The position numbers and the translations under genes were made by a program. The notes beneath the pieces were generated by a model, which was given only the letters and a program-made list of their open reading frames with translations, did no database searches and was not told where the DNA came from. From Kuschelorhynchus macadamiae (lineage: Eukaryota > Arthropoda > Insecta > Coleoptera > Curculionidae), in assembly GCA_030620095.1 (NCBI GenBank), contig JAUTXW010000938.1, positions 620,001 through 684,000 of the forward strand: DNA of 64,000 nucleotides. Direction: 5' to 3'. How positions within the stretch are numbered: position 1 is the first letter of the stretch; every line of letters starts with the position of its first letter. Positions 1-10,732 of the stretch are shown piece after piece.

Positions 1-211
1 GAGGCCCTAACAATTAGTACTTGCCTAAAAACAAACTGTGAGTTCGGAGTACTTAGAAAGGGGATAAAAGTTTCTGGGTTTGAAATTATCTATGTTGTAT
101 ATGAAAACAAAGCGAGAAAAATGGTGTTTGCTGAAATATGATATGAAGATTTTTTTTACTAAACAAATCGCACTAGTGTGTGACCGGATTTTGAGACCAG
201 CGACGAGAAAG

Positions 212-632
212 GTTAAATGGGGAAAAGTAAAGTCCTGTCGGTCACTTAAAAACTATCGCAACGCGGATGGCGGCGACTAGATTTTTATAAGTTTTATTTA
301 ATCCTAAGCAACTCTTTTTCATTGAAGTGACTATTTGTGTAAAGTGTCGATTTTAAGTACTATTTTCCTATATTAAATAAAACATTTTTGTTGACACGGA
401 TTTCTTGTTTCTATAACCTTTTGATTGTAAAATTAACAGTAAAGAGTCCAGAAACAAGAAAGCCATATCACTACAATTGTTTTATTTATTATAGCAAAAA
501 ATATTTAAAATCTATACTTTATACAGCAGTGTTTAAGATTAAGTAAAAATTATAAAAACCTAGCTTCAAACTACCCGCGTTGATAGTTCTTAAGTGATCG
601 ACAGGGATTTGACTTTCCTCCATTTAATCTAA
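212..632. repeat. Palindromic foldback (MITE-like) repeat
   Basis: The sequence from about 212 to 413 reappears as an imperfect reverse complement from about 450 to 632, so the whole unit is close to one long palindrome centred near 430. Matching blocks include GTCACTTAAAAACTATCGC (left) against the complement of the segment near 580-605, and TTTCTTGTTTCT near 400 against AGAAACAAGAAA near 455. No coding capacity is seen. A palindrome of this size is typical of foldback or MITE-type elements. Ends and target duplication could not be fixed. Confidence 0.65.
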
Positions 633-1741
633 TTTAAAGCAGCGACAAAATGGATATACTATTATATTTTTCAGCCGAAATGGGAAAATTTGCTCATCTT
701 TGGTTGTTATGGTCAAACCACTGTAACAAATTTAAGTTTGGGAAGGTTATTCAACGCAGAATTAATGCCCTTTAATTTTAGTACGAGTGAAATTTTCTCT
801 TCGATGCACCCCTTAGTTCTTAAAAGCTAGAAACGGAAAAAAGTGGCATTTTTTACTTTCAAAAGTATAGGTCACCTCAGAAGCTGTCGCAAACGCATAT
901 TACTTTTATTTAGGAAATTAAATAAAATTATTTCCATCTTTTTATAAACTGATGGAAATCAAAAGTCTAAATTGACGAGACTAAAATTCAAACCTATCGC
1001 GTATAAAGCTATCCAAGAAAATCATTTCAATTGCTATCCGGTCGGTAATAAAATATCAAAATTGCATAGCATTAAGCTCGACTTGGTGTTCGCAAATAAT
1101 TTCCGGGAACTGCAAGCTAACCTTAGTGAGCGTTCATGCCGTCTAGCATTCATTTTCTAAAATGGTTATTGGTCTCTTGCAGCGTTACGTGTAAAAGCAA
1201 GCGTTATAATGAGAAATAACTAGAAGCTTCTCTTGCGGCTAGGAAAGATGAAATCTAATATTATTGCATTTTTAAACAAAGGGTCTAGGAAACATTGTAG
1301 ATGTGTCTTACAAGGTCGCCATATCTTAGGGTATCTTATTATAGTTAATTTGATGTTTTTACTTTATTACAGAATTTTGGAAATTAGTTTACTTGGCGAG
1401 TATTATAAACGCTTTCATTATTTTGTAAACTAAGTTGAATCTAAAATAATTTTAAAACAAAAATTATGCATCTGCCTATAAGAAGAAAAAAATTCGAAAA
1501 TATGCTTTATGATCATAAATATATAGTATTTGTTGACAAAGCATATATATTAAAAAAAAAGAAAACATTAATATTGTCGAAATTATTACTAGTCTTTTGA
1601 ATATATACTACGAATTCAAGTCGTATAAAATTTGTAAGCTTTAAAATACACAGAGGTTTAATACCAATAAAGTAAAAAAAACATTGCTAGTGATGTAGTA
1701 ATGATGTTTCAGAATTTTTTTTTAGTATAAGTTAGTCTTTT
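633..1741. other. AT-rich stretch without recognised features
   Basis: No coding segment, structured RNA or clear repeat was recognised. Short open frames here have no family resemblance. Confidence 0.5.
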
Positions 1742-3619
1742 ACTTCCTTCGTAAAAGGGAAGTACCACCCTCTGGGATTCTTCAGATCTTTACGTTTCAG
1801 GGACCCTAGGTGCCGAAAAACATGTTTTCTCAATTCCTCCGGGTCTGTCTGTCAGTCAGTGTGTTCACGGCATAGCTAAAAAACTACTTACCCGATTGAC
1901 TTCAAATTTTGATAAAAAATTAAGAGTCATATACCAGGTTACCCCGGTAACATTTTGGTAAACATCCAATATGGCAAAACACAATGGCGGCGTAGTGAAA
2001 TGTTAAAAAGATTATTACTAAAAAACTACTTATTTTTCTCAAGAATTAAGTAATATGTACGAATCAACTGGTAAAATTTTGGTACGAATCCAAGACGGGT
2101 GAAAAAATTGGCGACTTAATAAAATATTTAAAAATTCATCCTGAAAAAACTACTTAATGGACTAATTTCAAATTTTGTGCCAGAACTAAGTGTGGCATAG
2201 GAATGAACTAGTAAAACTGTGGTACTAATTCAAGATGGCGGAACAAACTGATGGCCAAATAAAATGTTTGTAATCGTGAAAAAAATCACCCTCTCAGATT
2301 TTACATATTTTCATGTTTTAGCGTCCCTAGATGCCAAAAATAAGTTTTATCAATTCCGTCGTTCCATCTGTCTGTCTGTCAGTTCGCGGCATAGCTTAAA
2401 AACTACTCATCAGTTTGACTTCAAATTTTAGTCAAACATTAAGTGTTACATGGGGATGACCTGGTAATATTTTAGAAAAAATTCAATATCGCAAAACAAA
2501 ATGGCGGCCTAGCGAAATGTTAAAAATTATTACTAAAAAACTGCTTATCCAATTCATCTCCAATTTTGGACAAAAATTAAATATTATGGAGGAATCCACT
2601 GGTAAGATTTTGGTACGAATCCAAGACGGTGGAACAAAATGACGACTTAATAAAATATTAAAAAATTCGTCCTGAAAAACCACTTAATGGACTAATTTCA
2701 AATTGCGTGCCGTAACTAATTGTAATATAGAGATGAACCAGTAAAATTGTGGTAATAATTCAAGACGGCGGCTTAGTAAAGTATTTAAAAATTTAGCCTG
2801 AAGAACTAGTTATCTTATAGAGATGAACTAGTAAACCTGTAATACCAATTCAAGAGGGCGCTGGGCGGAACAAAATGGCGGGCGAATAAAATATTTATAA
2901 TCGGGAAAAAATCATCCTCTCAGGTTTTACCGTTCCTAGAAGCCAAAAAATATGTTTTATCAATTCCGTCCCACCGATTGTCAGTTTGTTTGTTGGTCTG
3001 TCCAGTTCGCTGCATAGCTTAAAACTACTCATCAGATTGATTTCAAATTTTAGCTAAAAATTAAGAGTCATGTGGGGATGACTTGGTAAAATTTTGGTAA
3101 AAATCCAATATGTCTGAACAAGATGGAGGCTTAGTAAAACGTTAAAAAAAATTAATACTAAAAAAGTAATTATACAATTTCTCCAAATTTTGCCGAAAAA
3201 TCAAGTGTTACGTAAGAATGAACTGGTAAAATTTTTGGTATAAATATAAGATATTAAAACAAAATGGCGACCTAATAAAATATTTAAAAAATCGGCCTGG
3301 AAAAACTACTTATTAGATTAATTTCAAATTTTCTGCAAGCACTAAGTATCATATAGAGATAAACTGGTAAGGTTGTAGTACGACTTTAAGAAGAAGAAAA
3401 ATTACGTACCAAAATGGCGGTTGTGTCATGTAAAAACTCCTTATTGAATTGATTTTTAATTATGCCCAAACACCTTATGTGGCATAGGCAGAAACCAGTA
3501 AAATAATGATAGGGATCCAATATGATGGAACAAAATGGCGCTCAATAAAAATGTGCTGAACTAAATTGGGTCACACTGCCCTACTTCTAACAAAAGTAAA
3601 AATTGATAATGAAGGAAGT
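1742..3619 (+). repeat. Higher-order tandem-repeat element, copy 1 (longest)
   Basis: The element is built of diverged monomers of roughly 135 bp. Each carries a block like ACTTATNNGATTGATTTCAA, then AAATTTTG, a run like TGGTAAAATTTTGGTA, and an ATGGCGGAACAAAATGGCGG-type block. Monomers group into three larger units starting near 1760, 2276 and 2906. Each larger unit opens with a TCACCCTCT...GTCCCTAG...CTGTCTGTCTGTC header. The outer ends are short inverted repeats, ACTTCCTTC at 1742-1750 and GAAGGAAGT at 3611-3619. There is no coding capacity. Related copies lie near 10325, 30235 (reverse), 38270, 47600 and 52360 (reverse), so this is a dispersed family, probably non-autonomous. Confidence 0.8.
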
Positions 3620-4825
3620 TCCAGGTAACGGACATTTACTGATTTTTTAAATATCCAATTGTATTTTAAAGATATCCCCACAACATTTGATACCGTGCCA
3701 GCTTTACAAAGGAAATCTGAGAACCAACACCTTTTTGAGATATAGCCAATAAAAAAGACAATTTCTTCGCAAATCAATATATCTGTATATTAATTTATAT
3801 ATATTTATATATTTCGTTATGATTTTATTGGCAAAATCAATTAACTCTTTCTGTATCACATTAATTAAGTAACATTTTTTATTTTTCGTTATTTTTAATG
3901 AAAACCAAGATATATTTGATTTACAAGTAAAAATATTGATATGAGTATTTATTTCATAAACAAAATCATCCATAATTCTGTCTAGTTTTATAGTTATTTA
4001 ACGGGCCGACCAGATTAAGGGAAAACTCTTGTATCTAAGGATTGTCAGTCAAAATTTTACGCAGATGTTTAATTTTATGACATGAAAAAATTAAATTTTT
4101 GGTCTAGATTTTCCTTAACCTCGAGGGTCTATTTCCATATGTCACTAACTTCAAGTATACTTCCGTAACGATTTATCAGTATCACTGAAAAATATTATCC
4201 GTCTCTAAAACTTAAATGAATACGTTTACACAGGGTCGACACAGTGGCGCCTTTTACATATCTTCAGTGTTGCTTCCTAAGAATACTGATGTATCACATA
4301 TCTCACTGATACTGACTATGTTGGCACTGATATGTATAAATCGTTGGCAACGGCATAATATAAAGTGTACTTTATACATATCAGAGACGTGTCCTTTCAG
4401 CTCCGTAACGATGTGACACTGTCTGTGATAAGCATTATCCGTGCCTATAATTTAAATATACTGTGCATGCAATTTATCTTCATAACATTTTGATTAGCTG
4501 TTACTTTTTTTGTTGTTAAAGATATCAAAATAAACAAGAAGACAAAATGTTTGGTAGTAGTAGTAACACTAACAATTTTTGGACGTATAAGCCTATCTTA
4601 TATTTTTTTAAAATAGAAAACCCTCTATATTATATACGTATTTTATAGAATATGTTATTCCGATGATTCCGATTACAATGAACACACTTCATATTTTAAT
4701 CCACTCGTTTTTGACATATTGGCAAAATACGAAAATTTTATATAATCTCGGAGAGTGCCGTGACTGACAATTAAATACATATACAATTTGATATATCGCT
4801 AAACAACGTTGGTTATTGAGTTATT
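3620..4825. other. AT-rich stretch with one weak direct repeat
   Basis: The segments 4161-4225 and 4401-4465 resemble each other, both containing TCCGTAACGAT and, 40-odd bases later, ATTATCCGT. They are exactly 240 bp apart. Nothing else was recognised. Confidence 0.4.
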
Positions 4826-4885
4826 GTGACAGTTATTATAATTGAGTTGGTATTTCGTGAATTTCGCATCCGTGAAAAAAGTCAT

Positions 4886-5200
4886 ATGATGCTTCAAATA
4901 TACTTTCTTAATAATAAAAGTGCAACCGCTGCGCGTCATCAGTATATTAAACTTTATCCAGAGCGCCGAGCACCTTCAAAACAGATATTTGCAAGACTGG
5001 CAAAGAAATTTAAAGAAAATGGTATCGTGTTAAATGTTAAAAAGGTATGTCGGAATTATAGTGTTGTAAATGAAGATAATAAGACAAACATATTAGGATT
5101 CTCGAAGCACATTCAGTTTCTGCTATTACCATAGTATATCAAGAGACAGGTTTTTCTCGCTGCTGTTTCTACAGGCAAAAGTTAAAAATGAACCATTTTG
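4886..5200 (+). pseudogene. Mariner-like transposase, N-terminal fragment
   Basis: From the ATG at 4886 the reading frame gives a helix-turn-helix-type N-terminus with ATAARHQYIKLYPERRAP and IFARLAKKFKENG. This is the arrangement known from the DUF4817 domain that opens many insect mariner-like transposases. After about 76 residues the frame is lost near 5115 and continues one frame over as YQETGFSRCCFYR, which matches the second helix-turn-helix of the family. It then fades out, so the catalytic domain is absent. The family normally has about 330-380 residues and binds its terminal inverted repeats before cut-and-paste transposition. This copy cannot be functional. The remnant at 16586-17130 looks like the complementary C-terminal portion of a related family. 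Family level is fairly sure; clade is not. Confidence 0.7.
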
Positions 5201-5597
5201 GTTTTTCTTAATTATTTCTAAAACCACAAAAGATAATTTAAATATTAGAGCGGATTTGAGTTTGTAATAAAATTCCCTAAAACTTTGATGATTTAATCAA
5301 GCTCCTAGCGCTATAACTGTTTCCGAGATAGCAATACAAGTAAGCCAAATCTGGACCACACTGTATACTACGAATTTAAGTCGTACAGAATGGATTCTTG
5401 ACAAAATGATAATTTGTTATTTTTTTAGCATCCTTGCTGATAAAACTGGTGATATAAAACTGCTTATCGGGATTTTAGTGTGTGATATTTTCCCCACTGA
5501 GTGTTTAGGTGTCATCTCGGATTATGAAGTAATTGCGGTGTGATGGATCTTGTCTAAAAACAGCTTCCACTGTGTAAATATGTATGTATGGATCTCT
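5201..5597. other. AT-rich spacer
   Basis: No gene or repeat was recognised between the transposase fragment and the 3' tail of the retrotransposon. Confidence 0.4.
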
Positions 5598-6870
5598 TTT
5601 AATAAATAATGATAATAAACTGGTTTATTTATGTCCAAAAATACAATGCAATCGTTACAATGCTATGACTAAAGGGTACATAATTAAAAAAATTTCCATT
5701 AAAGAATTCTTTTGCATTGGTTAACGTTTCCATTATGTAATACTAATATAGATATACATTTTATATTTAATTTAATATATAACTAATTTAATTTTATGAT
5801 ATGTTAATTATTTATTTAAACTTTCATTTTAATTAATTAATAACAACAACATAGTAATAATAAAAATATTAATATTATAAATATAACAATGATAATAATA
5901 TATCTTCTTAAACAGATGTGTAAACCACGCAACTGACACTTAGATCACAAATCATTAACATCTTAAGGTTATTGTTATTATTTTAAGTATCCCTAATTTT
6001 AATCAATTTAATAATGTAAGCTAATCCTGTCTAATCCAGTTGCCTACTTTTTTTTTAAAGAGTGTAGTTGAATTAACTGCTCTTATTAGATGTGGTGCCG
6101 CATTATATGTCCTAGGAGCCAAATACGTGTGACATCTCTGTCCGGAAGTTTTTTGGACTCTCGGTACTTTGAGCAGGTTCCGATATTGACGACTGTGGTA
6201 GTCATGATTTACAAGTTATCTGTGTGTTTGTTCTTGTGTTTATTAAAAAACTTGTAAAGAATAGTTGTCGGGTGTCGAATATTCCACTACAGATCATCGC
6301 TGGGAAGCTTGTAACTTTTATTCTATATAATTTTTAAAATCCGTTTTTGTTTTATTTAAGTCGCTTCAAATGCCTGCCTACTTAAATTTTCGGATTAAAC
6401 TCCTCAGTCTCCCTGTTAAAACGTTTATATGTTCGTCCCGTCTTAGATGACTATCCAAGAGAATGCCCCTCCTCTAAAAAAAAAACAAGTGAATGCCAAG
6501 ATATTTGGTAAAGCTCCGACAATATATTCAAAGTATTTACATTTAATATTTAACTCATTGAATAAATATCAAAGTATCTTTTTTTTTTCAATTTATTGTG
6601 AGTTTTCTATTGTTAAAAAAACTTGCTATACTTAGAAAGTCGTTTTCAGCTAAAACCTTTAATTTAACTTGATGAACAGCAAAACTTATAAGTTCTCCCT
6701 TAGACTTAATATAACAAACGTCGTTTAATTAGATATGAAACAGCAATGTACCTAATGCGGTTCCTTGGGGAACTTCATATTTTAGGTTTTTTCTACTACT
6801 GGTGTTTCTACAACGCATTTCTGACAGAACTTTTGCTAATACCTCTAAGAGGACTACGCCTCCTTAGTTT
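5598..6870 (-). pseudogene. Non-LTR retrotransposon, 3' part of ORF2 plus 3' UTR
   Basis: Reading the minus strand from 6870 down, broken frames give reverse transcriptase landmarks in the right order. There is a palm segment YEVPQGTALGTLLF near 6775 (canonical GVPQGT...LLF). The place of the catalytic FADD reads FAVH near 6680. A thumb segment HLRRDEHINVLTGRLRSL lies near 6435. A C-terminal tail with GQRCHTYLAPRTYNAAP lies near 6130. The 3' end near 5600 is a TTATTATCATTATTTATT-like simple tail. Such elements copy themselves by target-primed reverse transcription. This copy is 5' truncated, has several stops and frameshifts, and has lost its catalytic aspartates. The clade looks jockey/CR1-like but is not certain. 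Part of it is duplicated in inverted orientation at 8450-8720. Confidence 0.75.
6555..6785 (-). repeat. Left arm of a large inverted duplication
   Basis: This segment of the retrotransposon matches the reverse complement of 8450-8720 at high identity over about 230 bp. Shared landmarks are TACATTGCTGTTT, TTAAGTCTAAGGGAGAA and GTTCATCAAGTTAAATTAAA. The arms are separated by about 1.7 kb. Confidence 0.8.
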
Positions 6871-8449
6871 TTAGGAAGCACGTTTTTAAATATTAATATA
6901 TTAAATGAACTGTGAGTTTGACGGTTAAACAATTAATAAAATTAAATAATTTGTAGTTAATTTAATATTGTTTTGTATCGAATATTTATACTTTATTTTT
7001 TATATTATAAAGGAATTATTGACATAAATCGGTGGATTCATTTAATACAACGAACAAAATTGCACAACAAAATTAATAGATTTATTTTTTTATACTTAAT
7101 TTAATTTTAATGTCTATAACGATAAAGAAACAAAAGACTACTTTGCCTGTAGATTATTAAAAACTCACGAACAGAAATCTGATATTGTAATTAAACCTCT
7201 AAAATTGCATCTGTTATAAATGAAAAATATCACAGTAATTTAAATATCGACTCTGGCAAGACCTGGAAACCAATAAATTTAGGTGAATTATTATTTTGCT
7301 AAAATGTAGCTATCTGCCTGTTTCTGTCAGGACAAAATCTCGGACTCTAATTCTATATTGGTGGAAAATAAAAAAACAAAGTTACCTATCAGTAAGATTC
7401 GAATTTGTTTAGACAATACTCACAAATCACAAATAATTGGTTTTCAGGTACTAACACATTTTAGAAATATTATCATTTGTTTATTTCTGTTTTTAATAAA
7501 GTTAACTTCCATTTCTACATTTAAAACATGTGGTAAAGTGTATTAATACGACCATACTGTTATGCGTATTGCACATTTTAACAACACTTTTACTGTAGTA
7601 GATGCATGTTGACCCAGTTGAACGAAGAAAAAGTTCAGAGTGAATGTTTCTTTTTTCCATTCATTGCATTCACTACTAATATATATAATATACTAATTGT
7701 TATGTGTAATGCAAAATAAATTAATTTTCTTTTTTTCATAAGTTTCATACGGCTCTCTACCATTTGCTTAATAGAATTTTATAAATATTTAGTTCTGCAG
7801 GCGAAAGAAAACTAAGACCGAAACAAGAACTTTGGTTTAGTTTAGAATTATGCATAGTTGAAAAATGATGGTATTTATTTTTTATACAGTCCCTTAAGAC
7901 ATTCAGTATGGTTGGCTAATAAGCCCGACCAGTTTCTCATACATTCACTTTCTTACAAAAACAATTTTATATACTCCGATTTAAAAAGATATTAAATCTT
8001 TTATGGACTATAACCAATGTTCAGTCTTTTTAGGTGTACCGAAAATTATATATTTTGTAGATCTATACTCTTACGTAAAATTGGACTGTTCTCCTTAATG
8101 AATGTATATACATCCATTCCTTCTAAAAGCTTTAGTCCGATTCCGGAGTCTTGTTTTTGATATAAAATTATGATAAAAATCGAAGTAACTAATTATAGAT
8201 TGCTTCTATGCAGGATGATTGTTTGTAGCTGTTTATCTAATATCATATTATTCATCCTTTATCTTTTAAACAATTAAATCTGGATATAATATAGTCCCAT
8301 CTCTTTGTTAATATTATGTTTTCGTATTGTTACCATCCAAATATTAAATATATATCCAACATCTAAATCAGCATTTTCATTTTAATAGAGACCAGGGACG
8401 TAGACAGAAAATACATTTTGGATGGTCTATTTGAGGCACGAATGGTTCT
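6871..8449. other. AT-rich spacer between inverted arms
   Basis: No coding segment or structured RNA was recognised. Several short AT-rich palindromic stretches occur but none was delimited. Confidence 0.4.
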
Positions 8450-8735
8450 ATGAATGAATGAAATATGAATTTCCAAAGGAACCGAATTAGGTACATTGCT
8501 GTTTATATCTAATTAAACGGCGTTTGTTATATTAAGTCTAAGGGAGAAGTTATAAGTTTTGCTGTTCATCAAGTTAAATTAAAGGTTTTAGCTGAAAGCG
8601 ACTTTCTAAATATAATAGCAAGTTTTTTTAACAATAGAAAACTCACAATGAATTGAAAAAAAAAACACTTTGATATTTACTTCTTAAGCCAACCATTTAA
8701 CAAATTTCAATGAGTTATAATTATTATTTATTTAG
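8450..8735 (+). pseudogene. Non-LTR reverse transcriptase fragment, inverted second copy
   Basis: This is the plus-strand counterpart of the minus-strand fragment at 6555-6785. It covers the reverse transcriptase palm region and continues into NNRKLTMN, which matches the NNNKLTLN-type segment that follows the catalytic motif in many non-LTR elements. It carries the same defective FAVHQVKLK string where FADD is expected. Small differences exist, such as a two-base deletion near 8514. It ends just before the (TA)n tract at 8736. The shared defect suggests local inverted duplication of an already dead copy rather than two independent insertions; a defective amplifying subfamily is the alternative. 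Confidence 0.7.
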
Positions 8736-8736
8736 T

Positions 8737-8800
<64 letters not shown>
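8736..8800. repeat. (TA)n microsatellite
   Basis: An almost pure TA dinucleotide run directly follows the inverted retrotransposon fragment. Confidence 0.95.
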
Positions 8801-8803
<3 letters not shown>

Positions 8804-9617
8804 AATAATTACAATACAAATTAAATATACATACGGTTTAGTTTATAAAATAAGTCTTTTGGCATTATTTATTCTTCTTTTATTTTCTGCGAATGTATCA
8901 AATATTCTTTTATCAATGATTTCTCATCCAATAAAACTGCCAAGCTTGAAAATGTTTCTGTTATTCTTAAACATGAGAAATTTCTATCAGATGAATCATT
9001 TGAAACCGGAATTCTTACAGCAATTAAAACTAATTTATAAGCTTTAGTAAAGGCAATTTTATATTTTTCAAGAAAACTAACAGTTGATATATATTTTCAG
9101 TTGCTGTATTATTTTCCTATTTAGGATGTAATTTTTTTTTCAGATTTAATTTCATCAGTGTCATATTTATAGTAAAGAGCAATTTTTTTTAAATTACAAA
9201 ATCAAGAAAATTTTGTCGGTCTAATGAATTTAAACAAGAAATTCCTTTTAATATTTATTTATTTTCTTGAAAACGTCTTTTTAGTCTGTAAAAATTCTAT
9301 CAATTTTATTATCGGTATAAAAGTAACGGTTCTTAAATTAACACATAATTAAAGTTATCTTCGAATGAATAACTACGTTCTAATATTAGGTATGTTTCGT
9401 ATTTTTTTTCGCTTTTTTTGGTTTATTTTTCTTTTATTTGTTGTTTCACATTCAATGTTGCGGCATTGAATGACACCTGACCAACTGTAACTCAAGACTC
9501 AACTGATTTCTTAAATTGGTTGCTGTAATCATTGTATGTCGTAAAGAATAGCGCTTTAAATGTATACCCCGCTACCACATTTTGCTGAATATTTTTATTC
9601 AGAAAACTTTTCCAGTC
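8801..9617. other. AT-rich stretch without recognised features
   Basis: No coding segment or delimited repeat was recognised. Confidence 0.4.
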
Positions 9618-9930
9618 CGATTCGTCCATTCATATGAATGAATGAATGGGCGAATCAACGAACGGAAGAATATTTCATCCACATTATTCGTCAATTTTTA
9701 TTTAATTCGTTGGCATAAACTTCATGCATTTCAGTGTTTGACGATACATAAAAAAACAAAAGATTTGATGCAGACGATGGTTCGCCGAAGTCAAAGCGTA
9801 CTTGATTATTCGCCCAAAGACGGAACCGCCATGAGTGCACATATGAACGAAAAGTGAGTAGCGGCCTTAGGACATTGCATTTTCTTCCAATCATTAATTC
9901 GCCCATTCGTATGAATAGCCGAATCGAACC
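9618..9930. repeat. Short inverted-repeat (MITE-like) element
   Basis: CCGATTCGTCCATTCATATG near 9618 is mirrored by the complement of CATTCGTATGAATAGCCGAA near 9905. Internal copies of CGCCCATTCG and GAATGGGCGAAT and a direct repeat of GTAGCGGCCTTAG / GTAGCCGGCTTTAG (near 9857 and 9941) add substructure. No coding capacity is seen. Confidence 0.5.
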
Positions 9931-10324
9931 GAATAATGAGTAGCCGGCTTTAGCCAGACAAGCAAATTCATGGTTTTTGTGTCAATTTCTGCAAATTGCG
10001 TGGTGTATAAGTAGTGGATTGATTCCATGGAGTTATTATTTTTTTAACAGGCTGCACATGTTTTATCTTTGCAGGTCAATATAGGGGGCAGTAGAGGGCT
10101 AGGGATTCAAAGGGGGGGGTGCTTCTTTTTTTCAAATTTATATTTTTGTTAGGATTTTATAATTTACTAAATCTTCTGGTAAAATATATTTTGTTTAGGC
10201 TAAACTTAAACCGCTTTTACTTTGCGCCGCAGAGTTTTTGGACGTTTATATTTCAATTATTACTGAAATATGGGATTAAAACTCGTTTAAAATATTTTTA
10301 GTTAAGCAGTAATTAATAATTTGT
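9931..10324. other. Spacer without recognised features
   Basis: No coding segment or delimited repeat was recognised. A G-run sits near 10110. Confidence 0.35.
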
Positions 10325-10732
10325 TTCCTTCTTACTTCCCTCAAAAGGAAGTGTTTTAAATCTCGAAAAAAATCACCCTCCCAGATTTTTCCAGACCTTT
10401 ACGTTTCAGGGTCCATACAAAAAAAAACGTGTTTTCTTAATTGCGCCGATCTGTCATTGTGTCTGTCTGTTCGAAGCAAAGCTAAAAAATTACTGACCTG
10501 GTAACATTTTCTTAAAAATCCAATATGGCGAAACAAAATGGAGGCCTAGTGAAATGTTAAAAAAATTATTTATTCAATTTATCTCCAATTTTGCTCTAAA
10601 ATCAAGCGCTACGTAGAAATCAACTGGTAAAATTTTGGTACGAATCCAACATGGCAAACTAATAAAATATTGGTAAGAGTTCAATATGGAGGAACAAAAT
10701 GGCGGCCAATAATAGTTCTGGAAAATTTAGTA
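10325..10732 (+). repeat. Higher-order tandem-repeat element, copy 2 (short)
   Basis: It opens with a hairpin-like ACTTCCCTCAAAAGGAAGT, then the family header (TCACCCTCCCAGATTTTTCC, TTTACGTTTCAGGGTCC, GTCTGTCTGTTCG). Three monomer blocks follow, with CAATATGGCGAAACAAAATG and CAATATGGAGGAACAAAATG. The 3' end is interrupted by the pogo-like element at 10733. Confidence 0.8.

Noticed and set aside
9642..9906. Overlapping 71-codon frames on both strands
   Set aside because: They arise from the inverted-repeat structure of the MITE-like element.
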